Of a DNA stretch of 64,000 nucleotides, positions 11,044-21,341 are shown piece after piece. Made by a program: the position numbers and the translations under genes. The number at the start of each line of letters is the position of its first letter. The stretch's first letter is position 1. The notes under the pieces are model-generated. The model was not told the DNA's origin. It saw only the letters and a program-made list of their open reading frames with translations, and ran no database searches. This DNA comes from an alpha proteobacterium HIMB5 (GTDB lineage Bacteria > Pseudomonadota > Alphaproteobacteria > Pelagibacterales > Pelagibacteraceae): contig CP003809.1 in the NCBI GenBank assembly GCA_000299095.1, forward strand, positions 1,050,001 to 1,114,000, given 5' to 3'.

Positions 11044-13602
11044 ATGCTTAATCCTCTTAAAATTGTATCAAAACTCTTTAAATCTGGGAATCAAAAAGAA
11101 TTAGATAGAATTTCAATTGTAGTAAATAAAGTAAACGAATTTGAGGAGGAAATTAGTAAATTAAGAGATGAAGAATTTCCAAAAAAGACTGAAGAGCTAA
11201 AAAATAAGATTAAAGAAGGTCATGATTTAAATAAAATATTACCTGAGGCTTTTGCATTAGTTAGAGAAGCTTCTAAGAGAACTCGAAATGAAAGACATTA
11301 TGATGTTCAAATTATTGGTGGTGTTGTTCTTCATGAAGGTAAAATTTCAGAGATGAGAACAGGTGAGGGAAAAACTCTCACAATTACACTTGCTGCTTAT
11401 TTAAATGCTCTAAGTGGAAAAGGTGTTCACATTGTTACTGTAAATGACTATTTAGCAAAAAGAGATTCGATTGAAATGGGTTTAATATATAACTTTTTGG
11501 GCATTACCTCAGGTTATATCAATAATGACCAAGATGATTTTGAAAGAAAGAAAAATTATAATTGCGATATAACTTATGCAACTAACAGTGAGCTTGGCTT
11601 TGATTATCTAAGAGATAACATGAAATTCTCAACTGAAGAAATGGTTCAAAGAGAACACAGCTATGCAATAGTTGATGAAATTGACTCTTGTTTAATTGAT
11701 GAAGCAAGAACTCCTCTTATAATATCAGGTACAGCTGAAGACAGGACAAGCCAATATCTTGCAATAGATAGTTTGGTTAAACAATTAAAAAAAGAGGATT
11801 ATGATATTGATGAGAAAGACAAAAACATATTATTAACAAATACTGGTATCACTAATGTTGAAAAATTGTTTTCTGATGCTGGAATATTAAAAAATAATAA
11901 TTTTTATGACCCAGCTAATTTAACATTAGTTCATCATGTTAATCAGGCTTTAAGAGCCAATCATTTATTTGAAAAAGGAAAAGACTATATTGTTAAAGAT
12001 GGAATTTTAAAAATTATTGATGAATTAACTGGTAGAATTTTAGAAGGCAGAAGATATGGTGATGGATTACATCAAGCTCTAGAAGCAAAAGAGAGAATTG
12101 AGATACAAGTAGAAAATCAAACTTTGGCATCAATTACATATCAAAATTATTTTAGACTTTATAAAAAAATATCTGGTTGTACAGGAACTGCTGCAACTGA
12201 ATCTCAAGAGTTTTTTGAAATTTATGAACTTAATGTTGTTGTTATACCAACAAACAAGCCAATGATCAGAAAAGATTATAATGATCAAATATTTAGAACA
12301 GAAAAAGAAAAAAATATTGCAATCATAAATCAAATCAAAGAATGTTATGAAAAAGGTCAACCACAATTAGTTTTTACCTCCAGTATTAATAAGTCAGAAA
12401 TATATTCAGAATTATTAAAAAAAGAAAATATCAAACATGTAGTTTTAAATGCTAAAAATCATGCTAATGAAGCAGAAATCATTGCAAATGCTGGAAAAGA
12501 AAAATCAGTAATTATAACAACAAGTATATCTGGTAGAGGTGTTGATATTCAATTAGGTGGAAAAAAAGGTTCTAATAAAGATCAAAGTTTAGATATAGAA
12601 AAAGAGAAAATTAAGAAACTTGGAGGGTTATTTGTTATCGGAACAGAAAGAATGGAATCTCGAAGAGTTGATAATCAGGCCAGAGGAAGGTCAGGTAGAC
12701 AAGGAGATGAAGGATGTTCTGTTTTTTTTGTAAGTTTAGAAGATGATTTAATGAGAATTTTTGGTTCTGAGTCTATGAATAATATTTTAGAAAAACTTGG
12801 TTTGAAAGATGGAGAAAGTATTGATCATCCGTGGATTAATAAAGCATTAGAAAGAGCTCAACAAAAAGTTGAGGCAAGGAATTTTGATATAAGAAAAACT
12901 CTTATAAAATTTGATAATGTATTAAATGATCAAAGGCATGTGATTTTTTCACAAAGAAAAAGGGCTATGAATTCAGATAATATATTTGAATATTCAAATG
13001 AATTTTTAAATGAAATTATCAGCGAATGTCTAAGACTAAAATTCAAGAAAAAAACAGATATAAAAAATTTAGAATTTGAAAATAAAATAAAAGGTTTATT
13101 AGGAAAAAATATAAATGATGAGAAACTAAAGGAGATCTCAATAAAATCAGATGAAGAATTAAAGAAAGAGATTACTAATCAATTTAATTTATCCAGAGAA
13201 GATCGAATTAAAGAAATTGGAGAGGATCAAGCAAAAGAAATTGAAAAAAGAATTTTCTTACAATCTATTGATGTTAATTGGAAATCACACATCCAGTATC
13301 TTGAACAACTTAGACAAGTAATTGGACTTAGATCATATGGTCAAAGAGATCCATTGGTTGAATACAAAAAAGAAGCATTTGAATTATTTGAGGCATTACT
13401 AGATAAACTCAAGTTAGATTTTGTTACTGTGCTTTTGAATTTAAAAGTCATAAAACAAGTTCAAGAAAAAACAAATTTAGCTCAAAATGTTTCTGATGAT
13501 CCAAAATGTTTGCTACTACTAAATAAAGGAGAAAAAATTTCACGAAATGATAGATGCGAAGCTACAGGAAAAAAGTTTAAAAATTGTTGTGGTGCTTTAT
13601 AA
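11044..13602 (+). CDS. secA: Protein translocase ATPase SecA
   Basis: SecA drives preproteins through SecYEG. The 852-residue protein has Walker A in MRTGEGKTLT, the DEID-type Walker B in VDEIDSCLIDEARTPLI, and helicase motif VI in RVDNQARGRSGRQGD. Domain order (NBD1, cross-linking domain, NBD2, scaffold) is normal. Odd point: the C-terminal zinc tail, usually CxC-x8-C-(H/C), reads C838-E-A with CC at 848-849. One ligand position (840) is alanine, so zinc and SecB binding may be altered. The last 6 bases overlap the convergent accA. Confidence 0.97.
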   Translation: MLNPLKIVSKLFKSGNQKELDRISIVVNKVNEFEEEISKLRDEEFPKKTEELKNKIKEGHDLNKILPEAFALVREASKRTRNERHYDVQIIGGVVLHEGKISEMRTGEGKTLTITLAAYLNALSGKGVHIVTVNDYLAKRDSIEMGLIYNFLGITSGYINNDQDDFERKKNYNCDITYATNSELGFDYLRDNMKFSTEEMVQREHSYAIVDEIDSCLIDEARTPLIISGTAEDRTSQYLAIDSLVKQLKKEDYDIDEKDKNILLTNTGITNVEKLFSDAGILKNNNFYDPANLTLVHHVNQALRANHLFEKGKDYIVKDGILKIIDELTGRILEGRRYGDGLHQALEAKERIEIQVENQTLASITYQNYFRLYKKISGCTGTAATESQEFFEIYELNVVVIPTNKPMIRKDYNDQIFRTEKEKNIAIINQIKECYEKGQPQLVFTSSINKSEIYSELLKKENIKHVVLNAKNHANEAEIIANAGKEKSVIITTSISGRGVDIQLGGKKGSNKDQSLDIEKEKIKKLGGLFVIGTERMESRRVDNQARGRSGRQGDEGCSVFFVSLEDDLMRIFGSESMNNILEKLGLKDGESIDHPWINKALERAQQKVEARNFDIRKTLIKFDNVLNDQRHVIFSQRKRAMNSDNIFEYSNEFLNEIISECLRLKFKKKTDIKNLEFENKIKGLLGKNINDEKLKEISIKSDEELKKEITNQFNLSREDRIKEIGEDQAKEIEKRIFLQSIDVNWKSHIQYLEQLRQVIGLRSYGQRDPLVEYKKEAFELFEALLDKLKLDFVTVLLNLKVIKQVQEKTNLAQNVSDDPKCLLLLNKGEKISRNDRCEATGKKFKNCCGAL

Positions 13603-14709
13603 AATGTAAGCTAGGGTTGCTAAAATCGATATAACTACTACGCCTAAGATAATTTGTTGTTTTTTCGAATTTTTAAAATTTAAAATAACTGTTTCTAAAT
13701 TTTTATCATTTTTATTTAGACTGCTTAATTCACTAACATCACTCATGAATCCTTTTTCTCTACCGATTTTTAAAAATTTAGATTTTCTGTGATCTAAAAT
13801 TTGCTCTGATGACATTTCACTAAAAAAACTAATATTTGTTTTGATACTTTCAGAAACACTTTCTAAAATTTTATCCTTATCTCTGTGTGCTCCTCCAATA
13901 GGTTCTGGGATAATCTCATCTATGACTTTTAATTCTAGTAAATCTCCCGCAGATAATTTCATTGCTTTTGCAGCATCCAACATTTTTTTTGGGTCTCTCC
14001 ACAAAATTGTTGCACACCCTTCTGGTGAAATAACTGAGTAAATTGCATTTTCTAACATCACAACTTTACTTGAAGAAGCTAGCGCAATAGCACCACCAGA
14101 TCCTCCTTCTCCAATTACAATTGAAATAGTTGGCACAGTTAACTTCATGCAACATTCAATTGATTTGGCAATAGCTTCTGCTTGTCCTCTTTCTTCAGCT
14201 CCAACACCTGGATAAGCGCCTGGTGTATCAATGAATGAAATTATAGGAATATTAAATCTATTTGCTAGCTCCATAAGCCTAATAGTTTTTCTATATCCTT
14301 CTGGACGCATCATTCCAAAATTTCTCTCTATTCTACTTTCTAAGTTGTCACCCTTTTCTTGACCTATAACTAAAACTGAGGTTCCATTAAATTTTGCAAA
14401 ACCTGCTAGTACTGATTTATCTTCTCCATAATATCTATCTCCTGATAAAGGTATAAAATCCTCGAATAAATTATCGATAAAATATTTTGATTTAGGTCGA
14501 TCTTCATGACGCGCAACTAAAGTTGTTTGCCATGGATCTAAATTTGAATAAATTTCTTTTAATTTCGAATTTAATTCATTTTGAGTATCAGCAATTTTAG
14601 AAGTATCTACTTGTGATATACCGTCTTCTTTGTTGTATGGATCTTTAAGTTTATCCAATTCTGCTTCTAGATTTTTTATATCTGTTTCAAAACTTAAATA
14701 ATTTTTCAT
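13597..14709 (-). CDS. accA: Acetyl-CoA carboxylase carboxyltransferase subunit alpha, with C-terminal membrane anchor
   Basis: AccA pairs with AccD (35803-36729) to move carboxyl from biotin-BCCP to acetyl-CoA, making malonyl-CoA. The canonical region runs to about residue 320, with RNFGMMRPEGYRK, FIDTPGAYPGVGAEERGQ and GEGGSGGAIA visible. The protein is 370 residues, about 50 longer than usual. The extra tail is polar and then ends in a hydrophobic stretch at residues 351-370 with no charged residue except near its start. This predicts a tail anchor in the inner membrane. The anchoring is inference; the extension is directly seen. It overlaps the secA end by 6 bases. Confidence 0.95.
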   Translation of the reverse strand: MKNYLSFETDIKNLEAELDKLKDPYNKEDGISQVDTSKIADTQNELNSKLKEIYSNLDPWQTTLVARHEDRPKSKYFIDNLFEDFIPLSGDRYYGEDKSVLAGFAKFNGTSVLVIGQEKGDNLESRIERNFGMMRPEGYRKTIRLMELANRFNIPIISFIDTPGAYPGVGAEERGQAEAIAKSIECCMKLTVPTISIVIGEGGSGGAIALASSSKVVMLENAIYSVISPEGCATILWRDPKKMLDAAKAMKLSAGDLLELKVIDEIIPEPIGGAHRDKDKILESVSESIKTNISFFSEMSSEQILDHRKSKFLKIGREKGFMSDVSELSSLNKNDKNLETVILNFKNSKKQQIILGVVVISILATLAYIL

Positions 14710-14798
14710 AAATTATGTGAATATAGTCACATAATATCAAAAAAAGGCAACAAAATGATTGAATTAGCTATTTCTCATCTTATATCACTCCTAACATA

Positions 14799-16961
14799 AT
14801 GACTAATACATACAAAAATATCGGAAATTTAAAAGTCTCGGAAATTTTAGCTGATTTTGTAAATAAAGAACTATTAGAAGGAACAAATCTTAAGCCTGAA
14901 AAATTTTGGGAAGGTTTTGAAAAAGTCATACATGAGTTGGCGCCCAAGAATAAAGAACTTATTAACATAAGAGAAGATATTCAAAATAAAATTAACGACT
15001 GGCATAAAGCAAATAAGGGAAATGAAATACATTTAGAAAATTATAAAAAGTTTCTTAAAGATATAGGGTACTTAAAAGAAGAAGGGCCTGATTTTAAAAT
15101 TGAAACCAAAAATGTTGATAAAGAAATCACATCTGTAGCTGGGCCTCAACTTGTTGTTCCAATAATGAACGCAAGATATGCTCTAAATGCTGCTAACGCT
15201 CGATGGATGAGTTTATATGATTCTTTGTATGGAACTGATGTAATTGAAGAATCTGAAGATAGTACATCACAAAGATATGACCCTGAAAGAGGAGAACTTG
15301 TAATTAAATATGGAAGAGAATTTTTAGATAAATATTTTCCTTTAAACGATTTTAGTTGGAAAAAAATTACTGGTACGGCAATTCAAGATGGTGAATTGAA
15401 AGTTCTAAAAGGTATTGATGTTACAACATTGAAAGAAACAAATAAGTTTATAGGTCACCGTGGAGAAGCAGACAACCCTTCTGCAATAATTCTAAAAAAT
15501 AATAACCTTCATATTGAGATATTAAAAAATCCAAGAGCATTTAGTGCGCAACAGGATCATGCTGGTATAAGTGATATTATTTTAGAATCAGCTATTTCTA
15601 CTATCTGTGATAACGAAGATAGTGTTGCTGCAGTTGATGCTGAAGATAAAATCCTTTGTTATAGAAATTGGTTGGGTTTAATGAAGGGTGATCTAGTTAG
15701 TCGGTTTGAGAAAGAAGGTAAAACATTAGAGAGAAAATTAAACCCAAACAGAAGTTATATTTCAAAAGATGGTAAAGGATTAAAACTTCATGGAAGAAGT
15801 TTGTTGCTAGTAAGAAATGTTGGACATTTAATGACTAATCCATCAATTTTATTAAAAGATGGAAATGAAATTCCAGAAGGCTTAATGGATGCATTCATTA
15901 CTACAGCTGCAGCCCTTCATGATTTTAAAAGAAAAGGTAATTCTAGAACTGGTTCAATTTATATTGTTAAACCAAAAATGCATGGACCAGATGAAACTGC
16001 ATTTACAGATGAAATTTTCACAAAAGTTGAAGAAGTGTTAGGTCTAGAAAAGTATACTTGTAAAATTGGAATTATGGATGAAGAAAGAAGGACATCATCA
16101 AACCTTAAAGAGTGTATCAGATCTTTAAAAAATAGAGTCTTCTTTATTAATACTGGTTTCTTAGACCGTACAGGTGATGAGATGCATACATCTATGGAAG
16201 CTGGTCCAATGATTAAAAAAGGAGATATGAAATCTTCTAAGTGGATACAAGCCTATGAAAATAATAACGTTGATATTGGATTGTCGTGTGGATTTTCTGG
16301 TAAAGCACAAATAGGAAAAGGTATGTGGGCAATGCCAGATAAGATGAAAGATATGCTAGAACAAAAAACTGGTCATCTTAAAGCAGGAGCAAATTGTGCA
16401 TGGGTTCCTTCGCCTACGGCTGCAGCAATTCATGCTCTTCATTATCATGAGATTGATATATTTAATGTTCAAAAAGAATTAACAAAAAGACAAAAAGCTA
16501 AACTTGATGATTTATTGACAATTCCAGTTGCTGATAGACCGAACTGGTCTGTAGATGAAATAAATCAGGAAATTTCCAATTCTGCTCAAACACTGTTAGG
16601 TTATGTAGTAAGATGGGTCGATCAAGGTGTTGGATGTTCAAAAGTTCCTGACATAAATAATATTGGTTTAATGGAAGATAGAGCAACATTAAGAATTTCT
16701 TCACAACACATTGCAAACTGGATACATCACGGAATAACCACAAAAATTCAAGTTACAGAAATAATGAAAGAAATGGCAAAAGTAGTTGATGAACAAAACA
16801 AAAACGATCCTAAGTATATTAAAATGAGTGAAAATTTTGACAATTCTATTGCCTTTAAAACTGCTTGTGATTTAATTTTTAAGGGCACTAAACAACCTTC
16901 AGGTTATACAGAACCTTTATTGCATCAAAATAGATTGGAAATTAAATCTAATCTGAACTAG
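14799..16961 (+). CDS. glcB: Malate synthase G
   Basis: Malate synthase G condenses glyoxylate and acetyl-CoA to malate. The 720-residue length is that of the monomeric G isoform, not the shorter A form. Recognisable blocks are [20 protein letters not shown], the active-site region [17 protein letters not shown], and [20 protein letters not shown]11 is known to depend on glyoxylate/malate synthase metabolism, so presence is expected. The start ATG at 14799 follows a short intergenic region and diverges from accA. The 3' end overlaps recR by 14 bases. Confidence 0.97.
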   Translation: MTNTYKNIGNLKVSEILADFVNKELLEGTNLKPEKFWEGFEKVIHELAPKNKELINIREDIQNKINDWHKANKGNEIHLENYKKFLKDIGYLKEEGPDFKIETKNVDKEITSVAGPQLVVPIMNARYALNAANARWMSLYDSLYGTDVIEESEDSTSQRYDPERGELVIKYGREFLDKYFPLNDFSWKKITGTAIQDGELKVLKGIDVTTLKETNKFIGHRGEADNPSAIILKNNNLHIEILKNPRAFSAQQDHAGISDIILESAISTICDNEDSVAAVDAEDKILCYRNWLGLMKGDLVSRFEKEGKTLERKLNPNRSYISKDGKGLKLHGRSLLLVRNVGHLMTNPSILLKDGNEIPEGLMDAFITTAAALHDFKRKGNSRTGSIYIVKPKMHGPDETAFTDEIFTKVEEVLGLEKYTCKIGIMDEERRTSSNLKECIRSLKNRVFFINTGFLDRTGDEMHTSMEAGPMIKKGDMKSSKWIQAYENNNVDIGLSCGFSGKAQIGKGMWAMPDKMKDMLEQKTGHLKAGANCAWVPSPTAAAIHALHYHEIDIFNVQKELTKRQKAKLDDLLTIPVADRPNWSVDEINQEISNSAQTLLGYVVRWVDQGVGCSKVPDINNIGLMEDRATLRISSQHIANWIHHGITTKIQVTEIMKEMAKVVDEQNKNDPKYIKMSENFDNSIAFKTACDLIFKGTKQPSGYTEPLLHQNRLEIKSNLN

Positions 16962-17559
16962 TTTTTAAATCTGATCTGTATTTAAAAGCAGAATACAAAG
17001 TTCCATCATCTAAACTTTCTATCTCACCACCAACTGGTAATCCCTGTGCCAATTTTGTTATTTTTGCTGAAGTATTTTTCAAACTGTCTTGAATGTAATA
17101 TGCTGTTGTTTGACCTTCAACAGTTGCACTAGTTGCAATAATTACCTCTTCAATTTTTTCTTTTTTTACTCTTTCAACTAATGAGTTTATTAATAAATCT
17201 TCTTTGTTTACACCTGCTGAAGAGATCGTTCCTCCAAGAATATGAAAATAACCTTTAAAAATATTTGAATTTTCAATTGACCATTTATCAGCGATATCTT
17301 CTACTACACAAATTTTATTAAATTTCTCTTTAAGATTTTCACAATTTAAACAACCTGTAATATTTGATTTTAAAGACCCACATGACTGACATCTAGTTAC
17401 ATTTTTATAAACCTGAGCAAGAGTATTTGCCATAGGCTTTACCAGTTCATCTTTATTATTTATTAGTTTTAAAACAATTCTTTTTGCAGATTTTGGACCT
17501 AATCCGGGTAATTTTGAAATTACTTTAATTAACTCTTCTATCTCATTAATATTTTGCAT
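16948..17559 (-). CDS. recR: Recombination mediator protein RecR
   Basis: RecR helps load RecA at gaps, with RecF and RecO. The 203-residue protein has an N-terminal HhH region ([12 protein letters not shown]), a C4 zinc finger with C57, C60, C70 and C73, and a Toprim domain starting at ICVVED. The usual GVDPEDL-like stretch is replaced by GVNKEDLLI. Length is normal. It is the last gene of dnaX-ybaB-recR, with 3-base and 2-base gaps, the classic arrangement. Confidence 0.96.
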   Translation of the reverse strand: MQNINEIEELIKVISKLPGLGPKSAKRIVLKLINNKDELVKPMANTLAQVYKNVTRCQSCGSLKSNITGCLNCENLKEKFNKICVVEDIADKWSIENSNIFKGYFHILGGTISSAGVNKEDLLINSLVERVKKEKIEEVIIATSATVEGQTTAYYIQDSLKNTSAKITKLAQGLPVGGEIESLDDGTLYSAFKYRSDLKTSSD

Positions 17560-17562
17560 CTA

Positions 17563-17880
17563 TTATAAAGGCCACTTAAATCCAGGAATATTAAAACCAC
17601 CAGCTGCTTTGGAGATCTCTTCGTTCGTTTTTGATTTTAATTCAGATTTCGCATTGTTATGAGCTGCTACAATTAAATCTTCTATAATACCTTTATCTTC
17701 TTTCAAAATTTCATCTGATATTTCAATTTTACACATTTCACCTTCGCCATCTAAAATTACTTTAACTGCATTTGATCCTGAGAAACCCTCAACTTTTATA
17801 TTTTTAATTTTCTCTTGGCTTTCTTTCATTTTCGCTTCTAGTTCTTTAGCTTTGTCTAGTATCTTTGTAAAATCTGTCAT
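17563..17880 (-). CDS. YbaB/EbfC family nucleoid-associated protein
   Basis: This 105-residue protein begins with a coiled-coil-forming helix (residues 1-30) and contains the family core VEGFSGSNAVKVILDGEGEM. It ends with a GGFNIPGF tail. YbaB/EbfC proteins form tweezer-like dimers that bind DNA. The gene lies between dnaX and recR, the conserved position for this family in most bacteria, with gaps of 2 and 3 bases. Confidence 0.95.
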   Translation of the reverse strand: MTDFTKILDKAKELEAKMKESQEKIKNIKVEGFSGSNAVKVILDGEGEMCKIEISDEILKEDKGIIEDLIVAAHNNAKSELKSKTNEEISKAAGGFNIPGFKWPL

Positions 17881-17882
17881 TA

Positions 17883-19547
17883 TTATTTATCCTCACTTTT
17901 TTCTTTGATGTCTATAAGCTTAATGTCGGGAAACTTCTCTTTTAAATCTAAAAAAAATTTTGATTTTTGAATTGTTTCTATTTTTTGATTTTTTTCTTTT
18001 TTTAATTTTTCTTTTAAAGAAATTTCACCTGTGGCTTTGCTTAATGTAATTATCCAACGTTCACCTGTCCATTCTTGCAATTTAAATGTTAAATCCTTAA
18101 TAAAGTTTTTGTCTAATTTTTCATTAAATGAAATTTCAATTCTTAATTTTTCAAACTTAACTAAATTTACATTATTTTCTAATTCGTATTTTAATTTTAT
18201 TTCTTTGTTTTCATTGCAAATTTTTATCAAATCATCAAACGAGGTTATTTTAAGAGTATTTATACTTTCTATTTTTGATGTTTCTTTCTTAGGCTCAGTT
18301 TCTTTATTTTGAGAAATATTTTTTATTTGATTGATTATTTTGTTCGAATTCGAATTTCCATCACTTTTTATTTCTGGTAATTCTACTTTTTCACTGGTCT
18401 CAACTTTTAATTTCTTTTGTGTTTGAGGTTTGTTTTCTTTAACACCAGTTAAATAAATCAATCTTAACAAGAACATTTCAATAGTTAAGTTTTGATTTGA
18501 AACAATATCAAGTTCTCCTAATGTTTTTATAGTAAATTGCCAAAAAAGAATTAAAGAACTGCTATCTAAATTTTCAGAAATTTTTTTGATTTCATTAAAT
18601 TCGGCATCATTAAGTGCAAAGTTTGTACTTTCTACTGTTAATGAATCAATATTTTTAAAATAATATAAAAGTTCAAGAAAATCATTTATGAATACTTTTG
18701 GATCAATTCCTTGATCATAAATTTTTCTATATATATCTATTACTTTTGCTTCATTGCCTTCAAAAATAAATTTAAACAACTCAATTAATTTAGATTTATC
18801 AAAGAAGCCAAAAATTTGTTGTGCTTTTTCAAGAGACAATTCTTCATTTTCAGAATTTGATAACAAACCTCTATCTAACAAAGATAACGAATCTCTCACG
18901 GAACCCTCTGAAATTTTTACTATTAACTTAAGAGCATCATCAGAAATTAAACCATTCTCTTTTAAAGATATTTGTTTTAAAAAATCAAATAATTCTGAAG
19001 ATTTAATTCTTGAAAGATCAAATCTTTGACATCTGGAAACAACGGTAATAGGAATTTTTTTAATTTCGGTTGTTGCAAAAATAAATTTTAGATATTCTGG
19101 TGGTTCTTCTAAAGTTTTTAATAATGCATTAAAAGCTTGTTTACTCAACATATGAACTTCATCAATGATGAAAATTTTATATTTAGCTGAAGTTGGTCCA
19201 TATCTAGAAAATTCAATTAAATCTCTAACATCATCCACACCAGTTTTGCTAGCAGCATCCATTTCTAAAACATCAATATGATTAGAATTTGAAATAGCTT
19301 CACAATTTTCACACAGATTTTCTTTACAAATTTTTTCCACTCCATTGATACAATTTAAAGCCTTTGCAACAATCCTTGCTGTTGTTGTTTTTCCTACTCC
19401 TCTAATACCTGTAAATAAATATGCATTAGGTGTTTTATTTGAAAGAATTGAATTTTTAATTGTTTCAACCATTACCTCTTGGCCAATTAATTCATCAAAA
19501 GTTGATGGTCTATATTTTAAAGCTAAAACTTTATTATTTTTATTCAT
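17883..19547 (-). CDS. dnaX: DNA polymerase III subunit gamma/tau
   Basis: DnaX is the clamp-loader ATPase. The 554-residue protein has Walker A GIRGVGKTTT at residues 48-57, zinc-module cysteines at about 66, 74, 79 and 82, IIDEVHMLS as Walker B, and an SRC sensor motif (VVSRCQRFD). The N-terminal 370 residues are the conserved AAA+ part. A lysine-rich linker follows, then a tau-type C-terminal domain at about 430-530. No obvious slippery heptamer for a gamma product was identified. SRP RNA lies 11 bases upstream on the same strand; ybaB and recR follow. Confidence 0.97.
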   Translation of the reverse strand: MNKNNKVLALKYRPSTFDELIGQEVMVETIKNSILSNKTPNAYLFTGIRGVGKTTTARIVAKALNCINGVEKICKENLCENCEAISNSNHIDVLEMDAASKTGVDDVRDLIEFSRYGPTSAKYKIFIIDEVHMLSKQAFNALLKTLEEPPEYLKFIFATTEIKKIPITVVSRCQRFDLSRIKSSELFDFLKQISLKENGLISDDALKLIVKISEGSVRDSLSLLDRGLLSNSENEELSLEKAQQIFGFFDKSKLIELFKFIFEGNEAKVIDIYRKIYDQGIDPKVFINDFLELLYYFKNIDSLTVESTNFALNDAEFNEIKKISENLDSSSLILFWQFTIKTLGELDIVSNQNLTIEMFLLRLIYLTGVKENKPQTQKKLKVETSEKVELPEIKSDGNSNSNKIINQIKNISQNKETEPKKETSKIESINTLKITSFDDLIKICNENKEIKLKYELENNVNLVKFEKLRIEISFNEKLDKNFIKDLTFKLQEWTGERWIITLSKATGEISLKEKLKKEKNQKIETIQKSKFFLDLKEKFPDIKLIDIKEKSEDK

Positions 19548-19557
19548 AAAATTACAA

Positions 19558-19641
19558 GGAGACTAGAACCTGAATAACTGTCTCTACGACTGCTTCCGTT
19601 AAGATCTGGTCGGGTTCAAGCAGCACCCACCTCTAGCCTCC
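19558..19641 (-). ncRNA. ffs: Signal recognition particle RNA (4.5S-type)
   Basis: The reverse strand of this 84-base segment closes end to end (GGAG with CTCC, CTAGA with TCTAG) and contains the SRP core. GACCAGATC and GGAAGCAGTC match the Ffh-binding asymmetric loop region of bacterial 4.5S RNA. The apical tetraloop is UAAC, a member of the known alternative URRC class rather than GGAA. It lies immediately upstream of dnaX, the usual alphaproteobacterial position. Exact ends are estimated. Confidence 0.88.
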
Positions 19642-19684
19642 AAAACTATTATAGCAGTAAATTTTTATTTTCTTCAAGAAAAGA

Positions 19685-20518
19685 TTATTTTTTACTTCTT
19701 GTTTTAGAAGCTTCAAAAACACCTAGAACGTGAAAATCCTCACAATGTAAACCAAGTTCTTCTAAAGACTTTTGAACTTTGATGTCTTCTATATGTCCAT
19801 CTAAATCGCAAAGAAAGAAATAAGAATCAAATGAATTTTTTTCTGGATAACTTTGTAATTTCGTTAAGTTAACACCATTAATAGCAAATCCTCCTAATGA
19901 TTGATACAACGCAGCAGGTTTACTTTTTAATTTAAATAAAAATGATGTTATATATTTTTCTTCTTTAAATTCTGGTTGGTAAATATTTTTACCCATTACC
20001 AAAAATCTTGTCAGGTTTCCTTTTTCATTTTCAATATTATTCTTTAATATTTTCAAACCATAAGTTTCTGCACTTAAAACTGAAGCTATAGCAGCTTTAC
20101 TTTTGTCTTTTAGATTTGCAACCATATCTGCTGATCCAGCAGTGTCTGCTCTTACATGTTCAATTAAATTATTTTTTTTTATAAAACTTGAACATTGAGA
20201 CAGCGCTTGAGCATGTGAGTAAACATCTTTAATATCTTTTAAGTTAGAGTCTGATGTTCCTAAAAGATTGTGTTCTATTTTTTGAAAATATTCAGCATAA
20301 ATATTTAATCTGTATTTAAAAATTAAATATTCAATACCAATATTTCCTGTAATCCTATTCGATTCAGGGACAACTATTCTAGAGTCTGGATCAGATGTTC
20401 CTTTTTCAAAACATTCATCAAATGTTTTACAGGGAATTACCTCTGCATCTTCATCTATATTTTTAGAGGCAATATGGGAATAAGCTCCATAAGTTCCTTG
20501 AAAATAAATTTTTTTCAT
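19685..20518 (-). CDS. pheA: Prephenate dehydratase
   Basis: This enzyme turns prephenate into phenylpyruvate in phenylalanine synthesis. The 277-residue monofunctional protein starts with the family motif FQGTYGAYSHIA. The substrate-binding ADTAGSADMV block (usual form TAxAA) follows. The C-terminal ACT domain covers about residues 190-270, where the Phe-binding ESRP motif is changed to LQSYPEK. No chorismate mutase domain is fused. kdsB ends 1 base upstream, so the two are co-transcribed. Altered Phe feedback is possible but unproven. Confidence 0.94.
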   Translation of the reverse strand: MKKIYFQGTYGAYSHIASKNIDEDAEVIPCKTFDECFEKGTSDPDSRIVVPESNRITGNIGIEYLIFKYRLNIYAEYFQKIEHNLLGTSDSNLKDIKDVYSHAQALSQCSSFIKKNNLIEHVRADTAGSADMVANLKDKSKAAIASVLSAETYGLKILKNNIENEKGNLTRFLVMGKNIYQPEFKEEKYITSFLFKLKSKPAALYQSLGGFAINGVNLTKLQSYPEKNSFDSYFFLCDLDGHIEDIKVQKSLEELGLHCEDFHVLGVFEASKTRSKK

Positions 20519-20519
20519 A

Positions 20520-21251
20520 TCAATTTTTATATTCCATTATTTTTTTTATAGCCAGATAATCTTCCATAGTATCAACCCCAATCGGACTATATTTTGCCAA
20601 TGACACATTTATATTAATTCCATTATCTAAGGCCCTTAATTGTTCTAATCTATTTTTTTTTTCATTTTCAGTTTGGGGTAAATTAATAAACTTTTCTAAT
20701 GTGCTTACTGAATAACAGTAAATGCCTAAATGGTGGTAAACTTTTTCTTCAAGATCAATCATTCTTTGAAATTTAACTGCTGTAGGAAAATTTTGAGTGT
20801 TAAGAATCTCATTGGTTTTTACTTTCACTACATTTTGATTTTTTAGATCATCTTCATTTTCAATTATAGAAGCTAATGTACTCATGTTTGAACTTTCATT
20901 GTGGGATTTAATATTCAAACTTTTTATATCTTCTATATTAATCATCGGCTCATCTCCTTGAATATTCATCACAAAATCAATATCTTTTTGATTATATTTT
21001 TTAAAAGCTTGAAATATTCTGTCTGTACCAGTCTTGTGATTACTATCGGTAAAAATAGCCTCTCCCCCATTTTTCTTTACATCGTCAACTATTTCTTGAT
21101 CTTCCGTAGCTACAATTACATCACCAATATCAGCCTCTACAGCTTTTTTATATACTGTAGAAATGATAGAAATATTATTTATTTTTAGAAGAGGTTTGCC
21201 TGGTAATCGTGTGGCTGACATTCTAGATGGTATTATTACAAGAGTTTTCAT
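20520..21251 (-). CDS. kdsB: 3-deoxy-manno-octulosonate cytidylyltransferase (CMP-KDO synthetase)
   Basis: KdsB activates KDO with CTP for lipopolysaccharide inner core synthesis. The 243-residue protein shows the cytidylyltransferase signature PSRMSATRLPGKPL near the N-terminus, then VATEDQEI, NIQGDEPMI and HLGIYCYSVSTLEKF. Length is normal. It heads a two-gene unit with pheA and diverges from cycM. kdsD, for the first KDO step, is at 26206-27174. Confidence 0.95.
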   Translation of the reverse strand: MKTLVIIPSRMSATRLPGKPLLKINNISIISTVYKKAVEADIGDVIVATEDQEIVDDVKKNGGEAIFTDSNHKTGTDRIFQAFKKYNQKDIDFVMNIQGDEPMINIEDIKSLNIKSHNESSNMSTLASIIENEDDLKNQNVVKVKTNEILNTQNFPTAVKFQRMIDLEEKVYHHLGIYCYSVSTLEKFINLPQTENEKKNRLEQLRALDNGININVSLAKYSPIGVDTMEDYLAIKKIMEYKN

Positions 21252-21341
21252 TGTTCTAAGGATTATACAGAGGCAAAATTATCCAGTTAAAATAAGTTTA
21301 TTTTTAAGATTACATGTTATACGTACTTTCAATATTATAAA

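Noticed and set aside
19345..19566. Plus-strand frame of 73 codons over the dnaX start and SRP RNA
   Set aside because: It is antisense to the dnaX Walker A region and runs into ffs; no protein family is visible.
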